Origin: Granulicella arctica
GTDB lineage: Bacteria; Acidobacteriota; Terriglobia; Terriglobales; Acidobacteriaceae
Direction: 5' to 3'
Length of the DNA: 64,000 nt
Assembly: GCF_025685605.1 (NCBI RefSeq)
Contig: NZ_JAGTUT010000001.1
Span: forward strand, 2,108,001-2,172,000
This document shows positions 35,537 through 45,484 of the stretch, in pieces. The notes beneath the pieces are model-generated. The model was not told where the DNA came from and did not search any database. It worked only from the letters and a program-made list of their open reading frames with translations. Every line of letters starts with the position of its first letter. Positions within the stretch are counted from its first letter, which is position 1. The position numbers and the translations under genes are program-made.

Positions 35537-36808
35537 ATGGTCAAGACAGTGACAGAACGCCCTTTACGCATCGGACAACCGCAGGCTCTCGGCCCGGCAG
35601 CCGTCATTCAGCGCCGTGCAGCAGATCGCCTGCGAGCGGGGCATCTTTGGGTCTACAAGTCCGATATCGATGAGCTAATTCCGGCTCTTGAAGAGAAGGC
35701 AGTTGAGGGTGGTTCGCTCCTGACGGTCTTGGACGCACGAGGATTTCCGCTGGGGACTGCTTTGTACAGCTCCTCTTCGCAGATCGCTCTCCGACTCATT
35801 TCGCCACAGCCGTCCCTGACGCGTGGGCAATACCTTCAACTTCTGCGCGAACGGCTGAACGCCGCGTTGACGCTACGGGAAGAGCTTGTCCCGCAGACTC
35901 TTGAGACGAATGCCTGCCGGCTCATCTTTTCAGAGGCCGACGGAATGCCCGGCATCGTGGCGGACAAGTACAACGACCTCGTTATCGTGCAACTGCTCAC
36001 GCAGGGCACAGCGCAGGACGATGTCCGCACGCTTGTGACCGAGATACTCAAGGAGCGGCTCCAGCTCGAAACGGTGATCGAACGGCCCGATGCGCGCGTG
36101 CGGGAGTTGGAGCAACTAGCCGCTCCCCCGGCGGCGCCCCTCTATGCGAAGGGCGAAGCGAAGCTGGCGACGATCTTTACCATCAACGGTATCCAGTTCC
36201 ATTTCGACGCGGGCACGGGACAAAAAACCGGGGCATTCCTCGATCAGCGGCTGAACTACGCTGCCGCAGCACGGTATGCCAAAGGTACAGCCCTCGACGT
36301 GTGCACCTACCAAGGCGGGTTCGCCCTGCACCTGGCGCAAAACTGCACTCGCGTTACTGGAGTGGATGCAAGCCGAGCAGCCCTTGAAGTGGCCGACCGA
36401 AATCGTGAACTGAATCCACCGCTCACGGGCAAACTCGACTGGATTCAGGCTGATGCCTTTGATCTTTTACGGGAGTTTGAGAGCAGCGGGAAACAGTACG
36501 ATACCGTCGTGCTCGACCCACCCGCATTTGCCAAGTCGAAGCGCGCTGCTGAGGGAGCCATCCGCGGCTATAAAGAACTTAATCTCAGAGCGATGAAGAT
36601 GTTGCGTCCAGGCGGAACACTCGTTACCTGCTCCTGCTCACACCATGTGTCATTGTATGAATTCTCTGAGGTCATCACCGCAGCCGCGTCTGATGCAGGA
36701 CGCCGGGTTCAATTGCTTGAGACGCGTGGAGCAGCGCCCGATCATCCCACCGTTTTGACTTTGGCAGAGACAAGCTACCTCAAATGCCTGATCTGCCGAG
36801 TGGGCTAA
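35537..36808 (+). CDS. Class I SAM-dependent rRNA methyltransferase, RlmI/RlmK-type
   Basis: Protein of 423 residues with an N-terminal PUA-like domain (RAADRLRAGHLWVYKSDID near residue 27), a central EEHR-like domain ending in NACRLIFSEADGMPGIVADKY, and a C-terminal Rossmann methyltransferase with LDVCTYQGGFALHLA near residue 253 and the catalytic DPPAFAKSK. RlmI makes 5-methylcytosine in 23S rRNA, so that activity is likely but the position is not proven. It has no operon partner. The DPPAF motif rather than NPPF agrees with an m5C-type RNA methyltransferase of this group. Confidence 0.88.
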   Translation: MVKTVTERPLRIGQPQALGPAAVIQRRAADRLRAGHLWVYKSDIDELIPALEEKAVEGGSLLTVLDARGFPLGTALYSSSSQIALRLISPQPSLTRGQYLQLLRERLNAALTLREELVPQTLETNACRLIFSEADGMPGIVADKYNDLVIVQLLTQGTAQDDVRTLVTEILKERLQLETVIERPDARVRELEQLAAPPAAPLYAKGEAKLATIFTINGIQFHFDAGTGQKTGAFLDQRLNYAAAARYAKGTALDVCTYQGGFALHLAQNCTRVTGVDASRAALEVADRNRELNPPLTGKLDWIQADAFDLLREFESSGKQYDTVVLDPPAFAKSKRAAEGAIRGYKELNLRAMKMLRPGGTLVTCSCSHHVSLYEFSEVITAAASDAGRRVQLLETRGAAPDHPTVLTLAETSYLKCLICRVG

Positions 36809-36828
36809 GAGCAGACGTCCATTGCGGA

Positions 36829-37038
36829 TCAGGATTTTGGTTTGCAGTCATGACAGAAGGCTTTGTGGCTAAGCCAGTTGGCGAAGCTTTCAAGATATCG
36901 CTGCTTGGCCGCCAAAAACTCTTTTTCAGACGTGTTTGGAGTGCCAGTCGACGGAAGTCTTCTCCCGTTGCTCGCGATCTTTTCCTTCTCAGCAGTCTCG
37001 TACTGATGGTAAAGCTCATAGCCAGTGGCGCAATGCAT
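36829..37038 (-). CDS. Small hypothetical protein with paired cysteines
   Basis: Protein of 69 residues, not recognised with certainty. It is predicted largely helical and charged (YELYHQYETAEKEKIASN, EKEFLAAKQRYLESFANW) and ends in HDCKPKS after KAFCH, giving a CHDC motif that could bind a metal; another Cys lies at residue 3. A clear AGGAG precedes the ATG by 8 bp, which is the main reason to believe it is translated. It lies between the methyltransferase (20-bp gap, convergent) and the response-regulator-like gene (same strand, 39 bp upstream). Confidence 0.6.
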   Translation of the reverse strand: MHCATGYELYHQYETAEKEKIASNGRRLPSTGTPNTSEKEFLAAKQRYLESFANWLSHKAFCHDCKPKS

Positions 37039-37077
37039 AGGTATATCTCCTGAGGGATGATGGGGTGGACGCTTCGC

Positions 37078-37461
37078 TTAGAGCGAAGGTGCAGCGCCGT
37101 CTGTCATCAGGTTGTGGATCGTTGCTACCAACTTACGCGGACCTTCTATCGCAGGAAAAATGGCTTCGGCTGAATCGACCTCAAAAGCAGCGCCGGCCGG
37201 TGTCAACGTCAGGCGCTTCGCGTTTGGCCACTTTAAGCCGGTCAGACTCAATGCTTGACGACGTACGATTGGCGTCAAAGAGTCGCACAGCACAAACATG
37301 TCGATCTGCTTCCATGGACCAATCTCGTCTAAGTCACTGAGATGCAGAATTGTGTTCACGTTGAAACCAGCTCGTTCGAGCACCCATGCCCTCGTCTGAA
37401 CGAGACGTTGATCTTGACCAAAAAGAAGTACGGAACGCTTTGTTATGAGTTGTTTAGACAT
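37078..37461 (-). CDS. Degenerate response-regulator receiver-like protein
   Basis: Protein of 127 residues with the size and beta-alpha pattern of a lone receiver domain: VLLFGQDQRLVQTRAWVLERAGF followed by IDMFVLCDSLTP. An aspartate sits where the phosphoacceptor should be (FVLCDS). The N-terminal acidic pair is reduced to GQDQ, and the Thr/Lys switch region reads AKRLTLTPAG, so it may not be phosphorylated in the normal way. Same strand as the 69-residue gene, which may be cotranscribed with it. An AT-rich stretch upstream (37660-37710) holds a minus-strand TATAAT. Assignment rests on fold pattern only. Confidence 0.65.
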   Translation of the reverse strand: MSKQLITKRSVLLFGQDQRLVQTRAWVLERAGFNVNTILHLSDLDEIGPWKQIDMFVLCDSLTPIVRRQALSLTGLKWPNAKRLTLTPAGAAFEVDSAEAIFPAIEGPRKLVATIHNLMTDGAAPSL

Positions 37462-37748
37462 GCACCGACGCCCTGCAGTTGGACTCTATCACTCCGAATC
37501 CAGTAAATCTGTCATTCATCCGACACGATGCGGAGATTTTCGGAGGATTGAAACTTCTATCCAGTTCGTGTAGTGAGCTTCCGCTTTCTTTCCGCCGGTG
37601 TAGTCCGCCAGAGAAGCGTCGGGCTGGACTGAGATCCCTCGTAAAAAACATGAGCATGGAATAGTCATATTTTATGAAACTTTATTGTCAGGTTTTGATC
37701 AAATTATAAAGATAAGAAGCCTAGCGAAGCTCGATTTGAAGCAGGATG
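37462..37748. other. Non-coding gap with AT-rich island
   Basis: 287 bp without a convincing gene; a 67-codon minus-strand frame at 37454-37657 lacks motifs and a ribosome binding site. The stretch 37660-37712 is much richer in A and T than the rest of the window and contains TATAAT on the minus strand (37703-37708), a candidate -10 for the receiver-like gene. No matching -35 was found. Confidence 0.4.
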
Positions 37749-38429
37749 TCACTCAGATTTGATCTTCGTTTCGAAGGCTACGGTGAGCAGCACCACGATC
37801 AGGAGCGGTTCAGCAAACCAGAGTGTGTGGTCGGCAAACCGAGGTGCTCCCCACGCCCCGAGCATGGCGCCGAGCAGGAAGAAAATGCAGATGGTTCCAA
37901 GTTTGCGAGATTTGGCGAGGGTTTTAAGTCGATCATCTCGATCGGACTCGATGAAACCAGTTACGAAGCTCTCGGACATGTCTCGCAGGTTGCCGGTGAC
38001 GAAGGTGGAGTTGTAGGTGAATCGACCGACCGTGCGAAAGGTCGAGACCTGAAACGCGGAGACGAACGAGATGGTTGCAGTGAAGAGTAGATCCGGAAAT
38101 GAGCGCGGGAGAGAACCTGCCGCAAGGAGTACGGCTATCTCCAGGGTGAGTACGGAGATCGCCGCGTAGTTCGCTGGGAGAGTACGGAGAAGTCGCGACG
38201 CGGCCACTCCAGCAAGGAAAGCGACGAGCGGTGCCAGATGTCGAGTGACCTGCATCCAGTCACGCGAAAGAGCACTGATGCCAAGAAGAATGACATTGCC
38301 TGTCATCGCATTGGCAAAGACGTGGCCATGATCAAGGTAGACGACAGCATCAAGCAGGCCACCGGTCGCTGCGAGAAAAATGGCCGCAACAAGCGTGTCG
38401 GACTTAGGCGTAGGGTTGAGCTTTGGCAC
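37749..38429 (-). CDS. YoaK/DUF1275-family membrane protein
   Basis: Protein of about 226 residues with six hydrophobic segments. The family signature is AATGGLLDAVVYLDHGHVFANAMTGNVILLG near the N-terminus, split in the middle by a His-Gly-His and an NAMTGN motif, and a second copy-like segment lies near VTGNLRDMSES. The function is not established; the family is often called putative permease. I use the GTG at 38429, because the frame's first ATG (38525) would overlap the clpB start on the other strand and adds a Cys-rich stretch not seen in relatives. Divergent from clpB, 85 bp apart. Confidence 0.8.
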   Translation of the reverse strand: MPKLNPTPKSDTLVAAIFLAATGGLLDAVVYLDHGHVFANAMTGNVILLGISALSRDWMQVTRHLAPLVAFLAGVAASRLLRTLPANYAAISVLTLEIAVLLAAGSLPRSFPDLLFTATISFVSAFQVSTFRTVGRFTYNSTFVTGNLRDMSESFVTGFIESDRDDRLKTLAKSRKLGTICIFFLLGAMLGAWGAPRFADHTLWFAEPLLIVVLLTVAFETKIKSE

Positions 38430-38514
38430 GGTAGGTCTAGCGCTAGTAGAGCATGCGCAACATGGGGCCAAGCAAGACAAGATCAGGATCGAAACAGAAT
38501 TCAAGGAGTAGAAG

Positions 38515-41139
38515 ATGGCAATCAAATGGGAAAAGCTGACAGTAAAAGCACAAGAAGCGCTACAGGGTGCCGGCTCGCACGCGGCGGAGAACGGTAACCC
38601 GGAGGTCTTACCGCTTCACCTGCTTGCGGCGCTGCTCGAAGACCGCGAGGGCGTGGTCATCCCAGTACTGGAGAAGATTGGTGTTCCGGTAGAGCAGTTG
38701 CTTAGCGGAGTGAACGCGGCAATTGCCAAGCTGCCGAAGGTGCAGGGTGGCGGACAGCCGGGCATGTCGGCCGTGTTGCAAAAGGTCGTGGAGCGAGGAT
38801 TTAAAGAGGCGGAGAACTTCAAGGACGATTATTGTTCGACCGAGCATCTGCTTCTAGCCCTGGCCGAAGCAAAAGGCGATGCCGTGCAGACAGCACTGGC
38901 CGCGCTTGGCGGAACGCATGAGGCAATTCTGCGCGCTCTGAGCGCCGTTCGCGGATCACAGCGTGTGACCGATCCGAATCCCGAGGGCAAGTTTCAGGCA
39001 TTGGAGAAGTATGCGAAGGACCTGACAGAGCTGGCACGACGCGGCAAGCTCGATCCAGTTATCGGTCGCGATGAAGAGATCCGCCGCGTGGTGCAGGTGT
39101 TGTCGCGACGGACGAAGAACAATCCAGTTCTGATCGGTGAGCCGGGTGTCGGCAAGACAGCGATCGTCGAAGGGCTTGCCCGCAGAATCTTTCTGGGCGA
39201 TGTGCCGGAGATCCTCCGGAACAGGCGCGTCTGCTCACTCGACCTTGGCGCGATGATCGCCGGAGCGAAATTTCGCGGTGAGTTCGAGGAGCGGTTGAAA
39301 GCAGTTCTGAAGGAGATTGAGGAGTCGCACGGTGAGGTCATCCTTTTCATTGACGAGCTGCATACGCTCGTTGGTGCGGGTGCGGCCGAGGGCACCATGG
39401 ACGCCAGCAACATGCTGAAGCCGGCGCTTGCTCGCGGCGAACTACGAGCCATCGGGGCCACGACGCTCAATGAGTACAAGAAATACATCGAGAAGGATGC
39501 CGCTCTCGAGCGGCGCTTTCAGATCGTCTACGTCGGCGAGCCGAACGTCGAGGATACGGTCGCGATCCTGCGTGGCTTGAAGGAGCGATACGAGTCGCAT
39601 CACAAGATCCGCATCAAGGATTCAGCAATAGTCGCGGCAGCCACGCTCTCACATCGCTACATCTCCGATCGTTTTCTGCCGGATAAGGCGATCGATCTCG
39701 TGGATGAGGCTGCAGCGGCGCTGGCTATACAGATCGGATCAGTCCCGGTGGAGATCGATGACCTGGAGCGCCGCGCTACGTCGCTGGAGATCGAGCGGCA
39801 GGCGCTCAAGCGTGAGACGGATCCTGCGTCCCGTGAACGTATGGAGATCGTTGAGCGTGAGCTTGCCGGCGTCAAGGAGACGGCTGCCGGCCTACGTGCT
39901 CGCTGGCAGACGGAGCGTGGAGCGATTGGCCGCGTTGCTGAACTGAAGGAGCGGCTGGAGACCTTGCGCTTTCAGGCGGATGACGAGACCCGTAAGGGCA
40001 ATCTACAGCGGGCTGCAGAGTTGCAGTACGGGGAGATTCCGAAGCTCGAAGCCGAGCTAAAGACCCTCACCGACCTGCAAGACTCTGGCTCCGGCGACTC
40101 ACAGCGCATGCTCAAGGAAGAAGTCGACGAGGAGGACATTGCCCGCGTCGTCTCAAAATGGACCGGCATTCCTGTCTCGAAGATGCTTGAAGGCGATATG
40201 CAGAAGCTGGTCCAGATGGAGGACCGTCTGCGCGATCGCGTCGTTGGACAGGACGAAGCACTTGAGGCTGTCGCGAATGCGATTCGTCGCTCCCGTGCGG
40301 GCTTGTCTGATCCGAAGCGGCCGATCGGCAGCTTTATCTTCCTTGGCCCGACCGGCGTAGGTAAGACAGAGACTGCGCGTGCGCTGGCTGAGTTTCTGTT
40401 CGACGATGAGGCTGCCATGGTGCGCATCGATATGAGCGAATACATGGAAAAACACGCTGTCGCTCGCCTGATCGGTGCACCTCCGGGATACGTTGGATAC
40501 GACGAGGGCGGTCAACTGACGGAGGCAGTACGTCGGCGCCCTTACGCAGTTATCCTCTTCGACGAGATCGAGAAGGCGCATCAGGATGTCTTCAACGTCC
40601 TGCTCCAGGTGCTTGATGATGGTCGCCTCACAGACTCCAAGGGTCGCACGGTGGACTTCAAGAATACGGTCCTCATCATGACCTCGAACATTGGAGCGAA
40701 CATTCTGTCGACCGCCTGGGCTGATGGCGAGGAGGGCTTCAAGGATGCGACCGGCCGCGTGATGATCGCTTTACGTGAGCACTTCCGGCCGGAGTTCCTG
40801 AACCGCGTGGACGATATCGTAGTCTTCCATCCGCTGGGCGAAGAGCAGTTGGAGCACATCATCGATCTGCGACTGGCCGACCTCACCAAGCTGCTGGCTG
40901 ACCGGAAGATCACGCTCGAGATGACTCCTGAGGCTCGGAAGGCCATCTTCAAGGCCGGGTACGATCGCGCCTATGGCGCACGGCCGCTGAAGCGAGCGAT
41001 CCAGCGGATGGTCCAGGACAAGCTGGCCGTCAAGATCCTCGATGGCAGCGTGCTCCACGGCGACAGCGTGCTGGTAACCGCCGCAACGGATGGCAGTCTG
41101 GACTTTGCGGTCATGAATCGTGAACCCGTTGCCGTCTAG
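38515..41139 (+). CDS. clpB: ATP-dependent disaggregase ClpB
   Basis: Protein of 874 residues, full length. An N-terminal Clp-N repeat domain (1-150) is followed by two AAA+ modules with Walker A motifs GEPGVGKT (near 210) and GPTGVGKT (near 610), separated by the long coiled-coil middle domain (about 400-540, rich in Glu/Arg/Leu) that distinguishes ClpB from ClpA/Clp[10 protein letters not shown] and the C-terminal [13 protein letters not shown] are present. ClpB dissolves protein aggregates with DnaK. AAGGAG precedes the ATG by about 8 bp. A CTAGCGCTAG palindrome lies at 38437-38446 in the promoter gap. No HrcA CIRCE element was found. Confidence 0.97.
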   Translation: MAIKWEKLTVKAQEALQGAGSHAAENGNPEVLPLHLLAALLEDREGVVIPVLEKIGVPVEQLLSGVNAAIAKLPKVQGGGQPGMSAVLQKVVERGFKEAENFKDDYCSTEHLLLALAEAKGDAVQTALAALGGTHEAILRALSAVRGSQRVTDPNPEGKFQALEKYAKDLTELARRGKLDPVIGRDEEIRRVVQVLSRRTKNNPVLIGEPGVGKTAIVEGLARRIFLGDVPEILRNRRVCSLDLGAMIAGAKFRGEFEERLKAVLKEIEESHGEVILFIDELHTLVGAGAAEGTMDASNMLKPALARGELRAIGATTLNEYKKYIEKDAALERRFQIVYVGEPNVEDTVAILRGLKERYESHHKIRIKDSAIVAAATLSHRYISDRFLPDKAIDLVDEAAAALAIQIGSVPVEIDDLERRATSLEIERQALKRETDPASRERMEIVERELAGVKETAAGLRARWQTERGAIGRVAELKERLETLRFQADDETRKGNLQRAAELQYGEIPKLEAELKTLTDLQDSGSGDSQRMLKEEVDEEDIARVVSKWTGIPVSKMLEGDMQKLVQMEDRLRDRVVGQDEALEAVANAIRRSRAGLSDPKRPIGSFIFLGPTGVGKTETARALAEFLFDDEAAMVRIDMSEYMEKHAVARLIGAPPGYVGYDEGGQLTEAVRRRPYAVILFDEIEKAHQDVFNVLLQVLDDGRLTDSKGRTVDFKNTVLIMTSNIGANILSTAWADGEEGFKDATGRVMIALREHFRPEFLNRVDDIVVFHPLGEEQLEHIIDLRLADLTKLLADRKITLEMTPEARKAIFKAGYDRAYGARPLKRAIQRMVQDKLAVKILDGSVLHGDSVLVTAATDGSLDFAVMNREPVAV

Positions 41140-41163
41140 ATGATGCTCGGCAACATCGACCTG

Positions 41164-41193
41164 ACCGTCAGCGGAACAATGCTGACGGTTTTT
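41164..41193 (+). terminator. Intrinsic terminator after clpB
   Basis: ACCGTCAGC (41164-41172) pairs perfectly with GCTGACGGT (41181-41189) around an 8-nt loop, followed by a run of T (41189-41193). A textbook rho-independent terminator 25 bp after the clpB stop. Confidence 0.9.
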
Positions 41194-41388
41194 CGCTTGC
41201 TTCTACGCAGGTGGCGGCTCCAAGTTGGCACCCTGCAGGGTATCTCGACGACGCGAGGAGCGGCCGCCAGAAAGCAACGGACTGAGTCTTTGGACCGGTT
41301 ATTTCGTCTAAGGTCCTAGGGCGGACCCGTATACTCGGGGATTGGATGGACACCAACGCGTGCTCTATCGATATAGATACGAGGCGAG

Positions 41389-43080
41389 TTGAGCAAGAAA
41401 GCAATCATCATTGGAGCCGGTCCTGCAGGACTGACCGCAGCGCTCGAACTTTTACGGCGCAGCGACGTTCAGCCCATCATCCTTGAAGCAAGCGAGGAGA
41501 TCGGCGGCATCTCGCGAACGATCCGCTACAAGGGAAATCGGATGGACATCGGCGGCCACCGCTTCTTCTCGAAGAGTGACCGGGTCATGCAATGGTGGAT
41601 CGACCTGATGCCGCCGGTTGATGACAGCGAGACGATCGCTGAGATCAGCTACCAGGGAAAACGTCGCATTGTGACGGTTCCGGCACGTCTTGAGGAAGAA
41701 CCGGTTCTGCGCGGCATGGGCCCGCTCCTGGCAATCGAAACGGACACGGAAGAGACCGACGGAGCCGATGAGCCACACCCCGGTGAGCACGGGCACACCG
41801 AGACGGTCGTCGCGGCAGAGCCTGCCAATCCCGACCTGGTGATGCTGATTCGCCCGCGGAAGAGCCGTATCTACTACCTGCGCAAGTTCTTCGCCTACCC
41901 CATTACGTTGACGGCCGAGACACTTGGCAATCTTGGAGTAGCACGGACGTTTCGAGTCGGCACCAGCTATCTCAAGTCGCGGATTAGCCAGATTGCCCCG
42001 GAAAAGAGTCTTGAAGACTTCCTCATCAATCGCTTTGGACGCCAGCTCTACCTCACCTTTTTCAAGAGCTACACCGAAAAGGTTTGGGGAACGCCATGTG
42101 ACCAGATCTCGGCAGAATGGGGAGCACAGCGAATCAAGGGCCTCAGCCTGACAACGGCGGTCAAGCACTTCGTCAAAAAGACGTTCGCGAAGAAGCGCAA
42201 GCAGGATCTCTCACAAAAAGGCACGGACACTAGCCTGATTGAGCGGTTTATGTACCCCAAGTTCGGCCCTGGCCAACTTTGGGAGCATGTCGCCGAGGAG
42301 ATTGTCAGACTTGGTGGTGAGATTCACATGGGGCTCAAGGTCGATGCGATCCGTTGCGAGGGCAAGCAGGTTGTTTCACTCGACGCCGTCAATGATCTCG
42401 ACCAGCGCCAGACCTTCGCCGGGGATTACTTCTTCTCTACGATGCCGATGAAGGACCTCATCCGGGCCATCGATGCGCCCGTCCCGCTTCCCGTACGTGA
42501 GGTGGCGGAAGGCCTGCAGTATCGGGACTTCATCACTGTAGGCATCCTCGCAAACCGGTTGAGCGTGACGGAACCGGATGGCGGTCTGTTGAAAGATACG
42601 TGGATCTACATTCAGGAGCCCGATGTGCTGCTCGGACGCCTGCAGGTCTTTAATAATTGGAGCCCCTACATGGTGGCTGACCCAACCAAGGTGTGGCTCG
42701 GGCTCGAGTATTTCTGCTACGAGAGTGATCCGCTGTGGACGATGCCGGATAAGGAGTTGAAGGCCTTTGCCGCCGCCGAGCTTCAGAAGATCGGCATCCT
42801 CAAGGTCTCCGAGGTGCTCGACGGACACGTTGTGCGCGTGCCCAAGACCTACCCTGCCTATTTCGGCACCTACGACCGCTTCGACGAACTGCGAGCCTTT
42901 ACCGATAGTTTCGAAAACCTTTTTCTCGTAGGTCGAAATGGGATGCACAAGTACAACAATCAGGATCACAGTATGCTGACTGCGATGACCGCCGTCGACG
43001 GAATCATCGCTGGTCACGTCGATAAGGATGCCCTGTGGGGCATCAATACAGAGCAGGAATACCACGAGGAGAAGAAATAG
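41389..43080 (+). CDS. NAD(P)/FAD-dependent oxidoreductase, amine-oxidase/UGM-like
   Basis: Protein of 563 residues. The N-terminal flavin motif is [14 protein letters not shown] (residue 9 on), followed by [21 protein letters not shown], a pattern shared by protoporphyrinogen-oxidase-like and UDP-galactopyranose-mutase-like flavoproteins. The C-terminus has [16 protein letters not shown]. An unusual acidic, His-containing insert lies around residues 105-145 ([19 protein letters not shown]). It starts at TTG 41389 with GAGG four bases upstream. Many relatives sit in polysaccharide clusters and act on sugars, but the reaction here is not known. The next gene begins right after its stop. Confidence 0.82.
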   Translation: MSKKAIIIGAGPAGLTAALELLRRSDVQPIILEASEEIGGISRTIRYKGNRMDIGGHRFFSKSDRVMQWWIDLMPPVDDSETIAEISYQGKRRIVTVPARLEEEPVLRGMGPLLAIETDTEETDGADEPHPGEHGHTETVVAAEPANPDLVMLIRPRKSRIYYLRKFFAYPITLTAETLGNLGVARTFRVGTSYLKSRISQIAPEKSLEDFLINRFGRQLYLTFFKSYTEKVWGTPCDQISAEWGAQRIKGLSLTTAVKHFVKKTFAKKRKQDLSQKGTDTSLIERFMYPKFGPGQLWEHVAEEIVRLGGEIHMGLKVDAIRCEGKQVVSLDAVNDLDQRQTFAGDYFFSTMPMKDLIRAIDAPVPLPVREVAEGLQYRDFITVGILANRLSVTEPDGGLLKDTWIYIQEPDVLLGRLQVFNNWSPYMVADPTKVWLGLEYFCYESDPLWTMPDKELKAFAAAELQKIGILKVSEVLDGHVVRVPKTYPAYFGTYDRFDELRAFTDSFENLFLVGRNGMHKYNNQDHSMLTAMTAVDGIIAGHVDKDALWGINTEQEYHEEKK

Positions 43081-43464
43081 ATGAAGAAGCTACTTCTGCT
43101 GCTCACGCTCATACTGGTCGTCTTCATCGCTCTGAATCGCCAGCGCATCTACCTGCGTGATCCACTCGCTACCGTCTACCGCAACGATGTCAAGCAGGAG
43201 GGTGCCTGGGTGTTCATCAATTATTCGAACGACGTATTGGTGCAATCCGGCGATATCACCGCAGTGAAGCAATATCTTGTTCAAGGCTGGAACAGCACCC
43301 CAGGTACGCCGACAGAGTTGAAATGCCTGCTTGCGGTAGCATGCCTTGCCCAGGAGGATCATGCGCCGATGATTTCCCTCTCGGGAGCGACCAAGGCCGT
43401 TATGACCAATCGGCAGGTCTCCTTCACCGATGCTGGAACAGCTGTCCGGATCACTCTGCGTTAA
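43081..43464 (+). CDS. Small secreted or anchored hypothetical protein
   Basis: Protein of 127 residues, not recognised. A strong N-terminal hydrophobic segment (MKKLLLLLTLILVVFIAL) gives a signal peptide or anchor. The rest is soluble and includes two cysteines (KCLLAVACLAQ) that could form a disulfide outside the cytoplasm. The ATG follows directly after the stop of the flavoprotein gene, so the two are translationally coupled and likely work together. Confidence 0.75.
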   Translation: MKKLLLLLTLILVVFIALNRQRIYLRDPLATVYRNDVKQEGAWVFINYSNDVLVQSGDITAVKQYLVQGWNSTPGTPTELKCLLAVACLAQEDHAPMISLSGATKAVMTNRQVSFTDAGTAVRITLR

Positions 43465-43528
43465 TCCACAAAAAAAGATTGCCTAAGCTGTAACCAAAGC
43501 GCAGGATTTGACTCAAAGGTGCGTGACG

Positions 43529-44467
43529 ATGCCAGACGAGCCGCGCGAAAGACCCGACACGCCAGATCCTGAAGAAGCTATGGCCGCTCCAGAGACAGCG
43601 TCCGTTCCTTTGCCTTCTTTAGAACCTATCGCACAACCGACGGAAAAACCTGCCCTCGTAGAGGAGCCAGCTCCGGAACTGATCGGGCCGATAGCCGAGG
43701 AGCCAGAGCCTGAAGAGATCGAACCGCCCGTAGCGAAGGCATCTGAGCCAACGATCCGCCTTGAGCGAAAACATCCGCTGGCGATTCGCTGGATGCACTG
43801 GATCAACTTTCCTATTCTCTTCACGATGATCTGGAGCGGTCTGCTCATCTACTGGACTGACTCTGATCCGATCCACGGCAACGCACATCAGATCTACCGC
43901 GTCGGCATCGGCTCGTTTACTCTCTTTCGCTTCTTTCCGGACTGGTTCTGGACCTCGATCAACGCGCAATACCGCGTGACGACCGGCCTCGCCTATCACT
44001 TCTTCTTCATGTGGCTCTTCGCGATCAACGGCGTGCTCTACGTCTCGTTTCTTGCCATCTCGAAGGAGTGGAAGTTCATGGTGCCCGATCGCAAGTCGAT
44101 CGTTGAGGCGATCCAGGTGACGCTGGTCGACCTTCACATTCGCAAAGGCCTGCCGCTTCAGAAGAAGTACAACGGCGCGCAGAAGATCGCTTACACCTCC
44201 GTCATCCTGATGGGCGCAGGGAGTCTTGTCACCGGGATCTCGATCTACAAGCCGGCACAACTTCACCTGCTTACCACGCTGCTGGGTGGCTACCAGATGG
44301 CCCGGTGGGAGCACTTCCTGCTGACCCTCGGCTTCTCGTCCTTTTTCGTTGTCCACGTTGGACAGGTAATTCTCGCGGGTTGGAACAACTTTCGATCCAT
44401 GGTCACTGGGTATGAGATAAAGCGCGTCGAGGAGCCTTCACTCGAGGCGGAACGGAGGTCGTGGTGA
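43529..44467 (+). CDS. Cytochrome b/b6-type membrane subunit
   Basis: Protein of 312 residues. After a ~75-residue hydrophilic Pro/Glu-rich N-terminus (EEPAPELIGPIAEEPEPEEI) come four transmembrane helices of the Ni-hydrogenase/thiosulfate-reductase cytochrome b fold. Candidate heme histidines lie in HPLAIRWMHWINF (near residue 80), TGLAYHFFFMWLF and HFLLTLGFSSFFVVHVGQV. It should carry electrons from quinol to the molybdenum enzyme that overlaps it (GTG of the next gene at 44461, 7-bp overlap). Start ATG 43529 has AAAGG nine bases upstream. The acidic N-terminal tail is unusual for the family. Confidence 0.85.
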   Translation: MPDEPRERPDTPDPEEAMAAPETASVPLPSLEPIAQPTEKPALVEEPAPELIGPIAEEPEPEEIEPPVAKASEPTIRLERKHPLAIRWMHWINFPILFTMIWSGLLIYWTDSDPIHGNAHQIYRVGIGSFTLFRFFPDWFWTSINAQYRVTTGLAYHFFFMWLFAINGVLYVSFLAISKEWKFMVPDRKSIVEAIQVTLVDLHIRKGLPLQKKYNGAQKIAYTSVILMGAGSLVTGISIYKPAQLHLLTTLLGGYQMARWEHFLLTLGFSSFFVVHVGQVILAGWNNFRSMVTGYEIKRVEEPSLEAERRSW

Positions 44468-45471
44468 GCAATCCTACAGAGGAGCAGATGGAGCTCGATC
44501 AACAGGTCAAGCGAGCTTCCGGGAAGCGGACGCGGCGCAGCTTTCTTGCTGCCGCACTCGCGGCTACGGGCGGGTACGAACTCTATCGCTGGATCGATCA
44601 GAGCAACGGCGATCAGCGGATTCCGAAACCGTTGCGGAAGGCTATCAACTTCGACACAGATGTTGCGAAAGCGGTTTTTGACGATCGAGGTTTATCCCCA
44701 ACCTATCCCAGGTCGCAGGCGATACCACTTCGCACCAACGGCGACTTCGGCTTGAAAACGTTAATCGAGCCAGAAAATTACCGGCTTCAGGTCGCGGGCG
44801 TCGCCAATCCCAAGAAGTACGCGCAATATATGAACGACGTAACGGCATGGGACTACAAGTTCGCCGAGCCCAAGCCGGGTGGACCGGGCGTGGGCGCAAG
44901 CAACAAGGAAGCACCCAAGGCGCCTATGCCCAAGGCCTTTGAGGATGCACTTGCCGCGATGAAGAAGGCGCAGGGTGGCAAGCGGCCCCGAGGTCAGGAG
45001 GAATCCGGCGAAAGCGATACAGGCCTTGATCCCGGAACGCCCGGCCTCCTGCTCACGATGGACGACGTGCTCAAGCTACCGCGCCACGAGTTAATTACCG
45101 AGTTCAAGTGCATCGAAGGCTGGAGCCAGATTACGCAATGGGCCGGGCTGCGCCTCAAGGATTTCATCGAAGCCTACCCACCAGAGCGCAATGAGAAGGG
45201 TGAGCTGCCAAAGTACGTCTATATGGAAACCCCTGACGGGGACTATTACTGCGGCTTCGACCTGCGCGTCTGCCAGCATCCGCAGAGTCTGCTCGCGACC
45301 GAGATGATGGGACAGCCGCTGTCCCACTATCAGGGCGCTCCGCTACGGCTGCACATGCCGATCAAATACGGGTACAAACAGATCAAGCGGATTGGCCTGA
45401 TCGCTTACACCGACGATAAGCCGGACGATTACTGGACAAAGCTGGGCTACGACTGGTATGCCGGCCTCTAG
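44461..45471 (+). CDS. Sulfite-oxidase-fold molybdopterin oxidoreductase (MsrP-like)
   Basis: Protein of 336 residues. The N-terminus has a Tat signal (KRTRRSFLAAALAATGGY). The molybdopterin domain shows EFKCIEGWSQITQWAGLRL, in which the cysteine is the expected molybdenum ligand, and the C-terminus has GAPLRLHMPIKYGYKQIKRI. A lysine/proline-rich insert (about residues 138-190) separates two halves of the domain. The pairing with a cytochrome b upstream resembles MsrPQ, which repairs oxidised methionine in the periplasm, but the cytochrome is of a different family, so the substrate is open. Start may be GTG 44461 or GTG 44464. Confidence 0.85.
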   Translation: MVSNPTEEQMELDQQVKRASGKRTRRSFLAAALAATGGYELYRWIDQSNGDQRIPKPLRKAINFDTDVAKAVFDDRGLSPTYPRSQAIPLRTNGDFGLKTLIEPENYRLQVAGVANPKKYAQYMNDVTAWDYKFAEPKPGGPGVGASNKEAPKAPMPKAFEDALAAMKKAQGGKRPRGQEESGESDTGLDPGTPGLLLTMDDVLKLPRHELITEFKCIEGWSQITQWAGLRLKDFIEAYPPERNEKGELPKYVYMETPDGDYYCGFDLRVCQHPQSLLATEMMGQPLSHYQGAPLRLHMPIKYGYKQIKRIGLIAYTDDKPDDYWTKLGYDWYAGL

Positions 45472-45484
45472 CATTTTTGAGAGC

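Noticed and set aside
37454-37657. 67-codon minus-strand frame in the gap before DUF1275
   Set aside because: No ribosome binding site, low-complexity basic composition and overlap with the start of the receiver-like gene.
38430-38514. CCCCAT-like sigma32 -10 (minus strand) and the CTAGCGCTAG palindrome at 38437-38446 as a heat-shock control for clpB
   Set aside because: The CCCCAT-like box faces DUF1275, not clpB, and has no -35 at the right distance. The palindrome is too short and does not match CIRCE.
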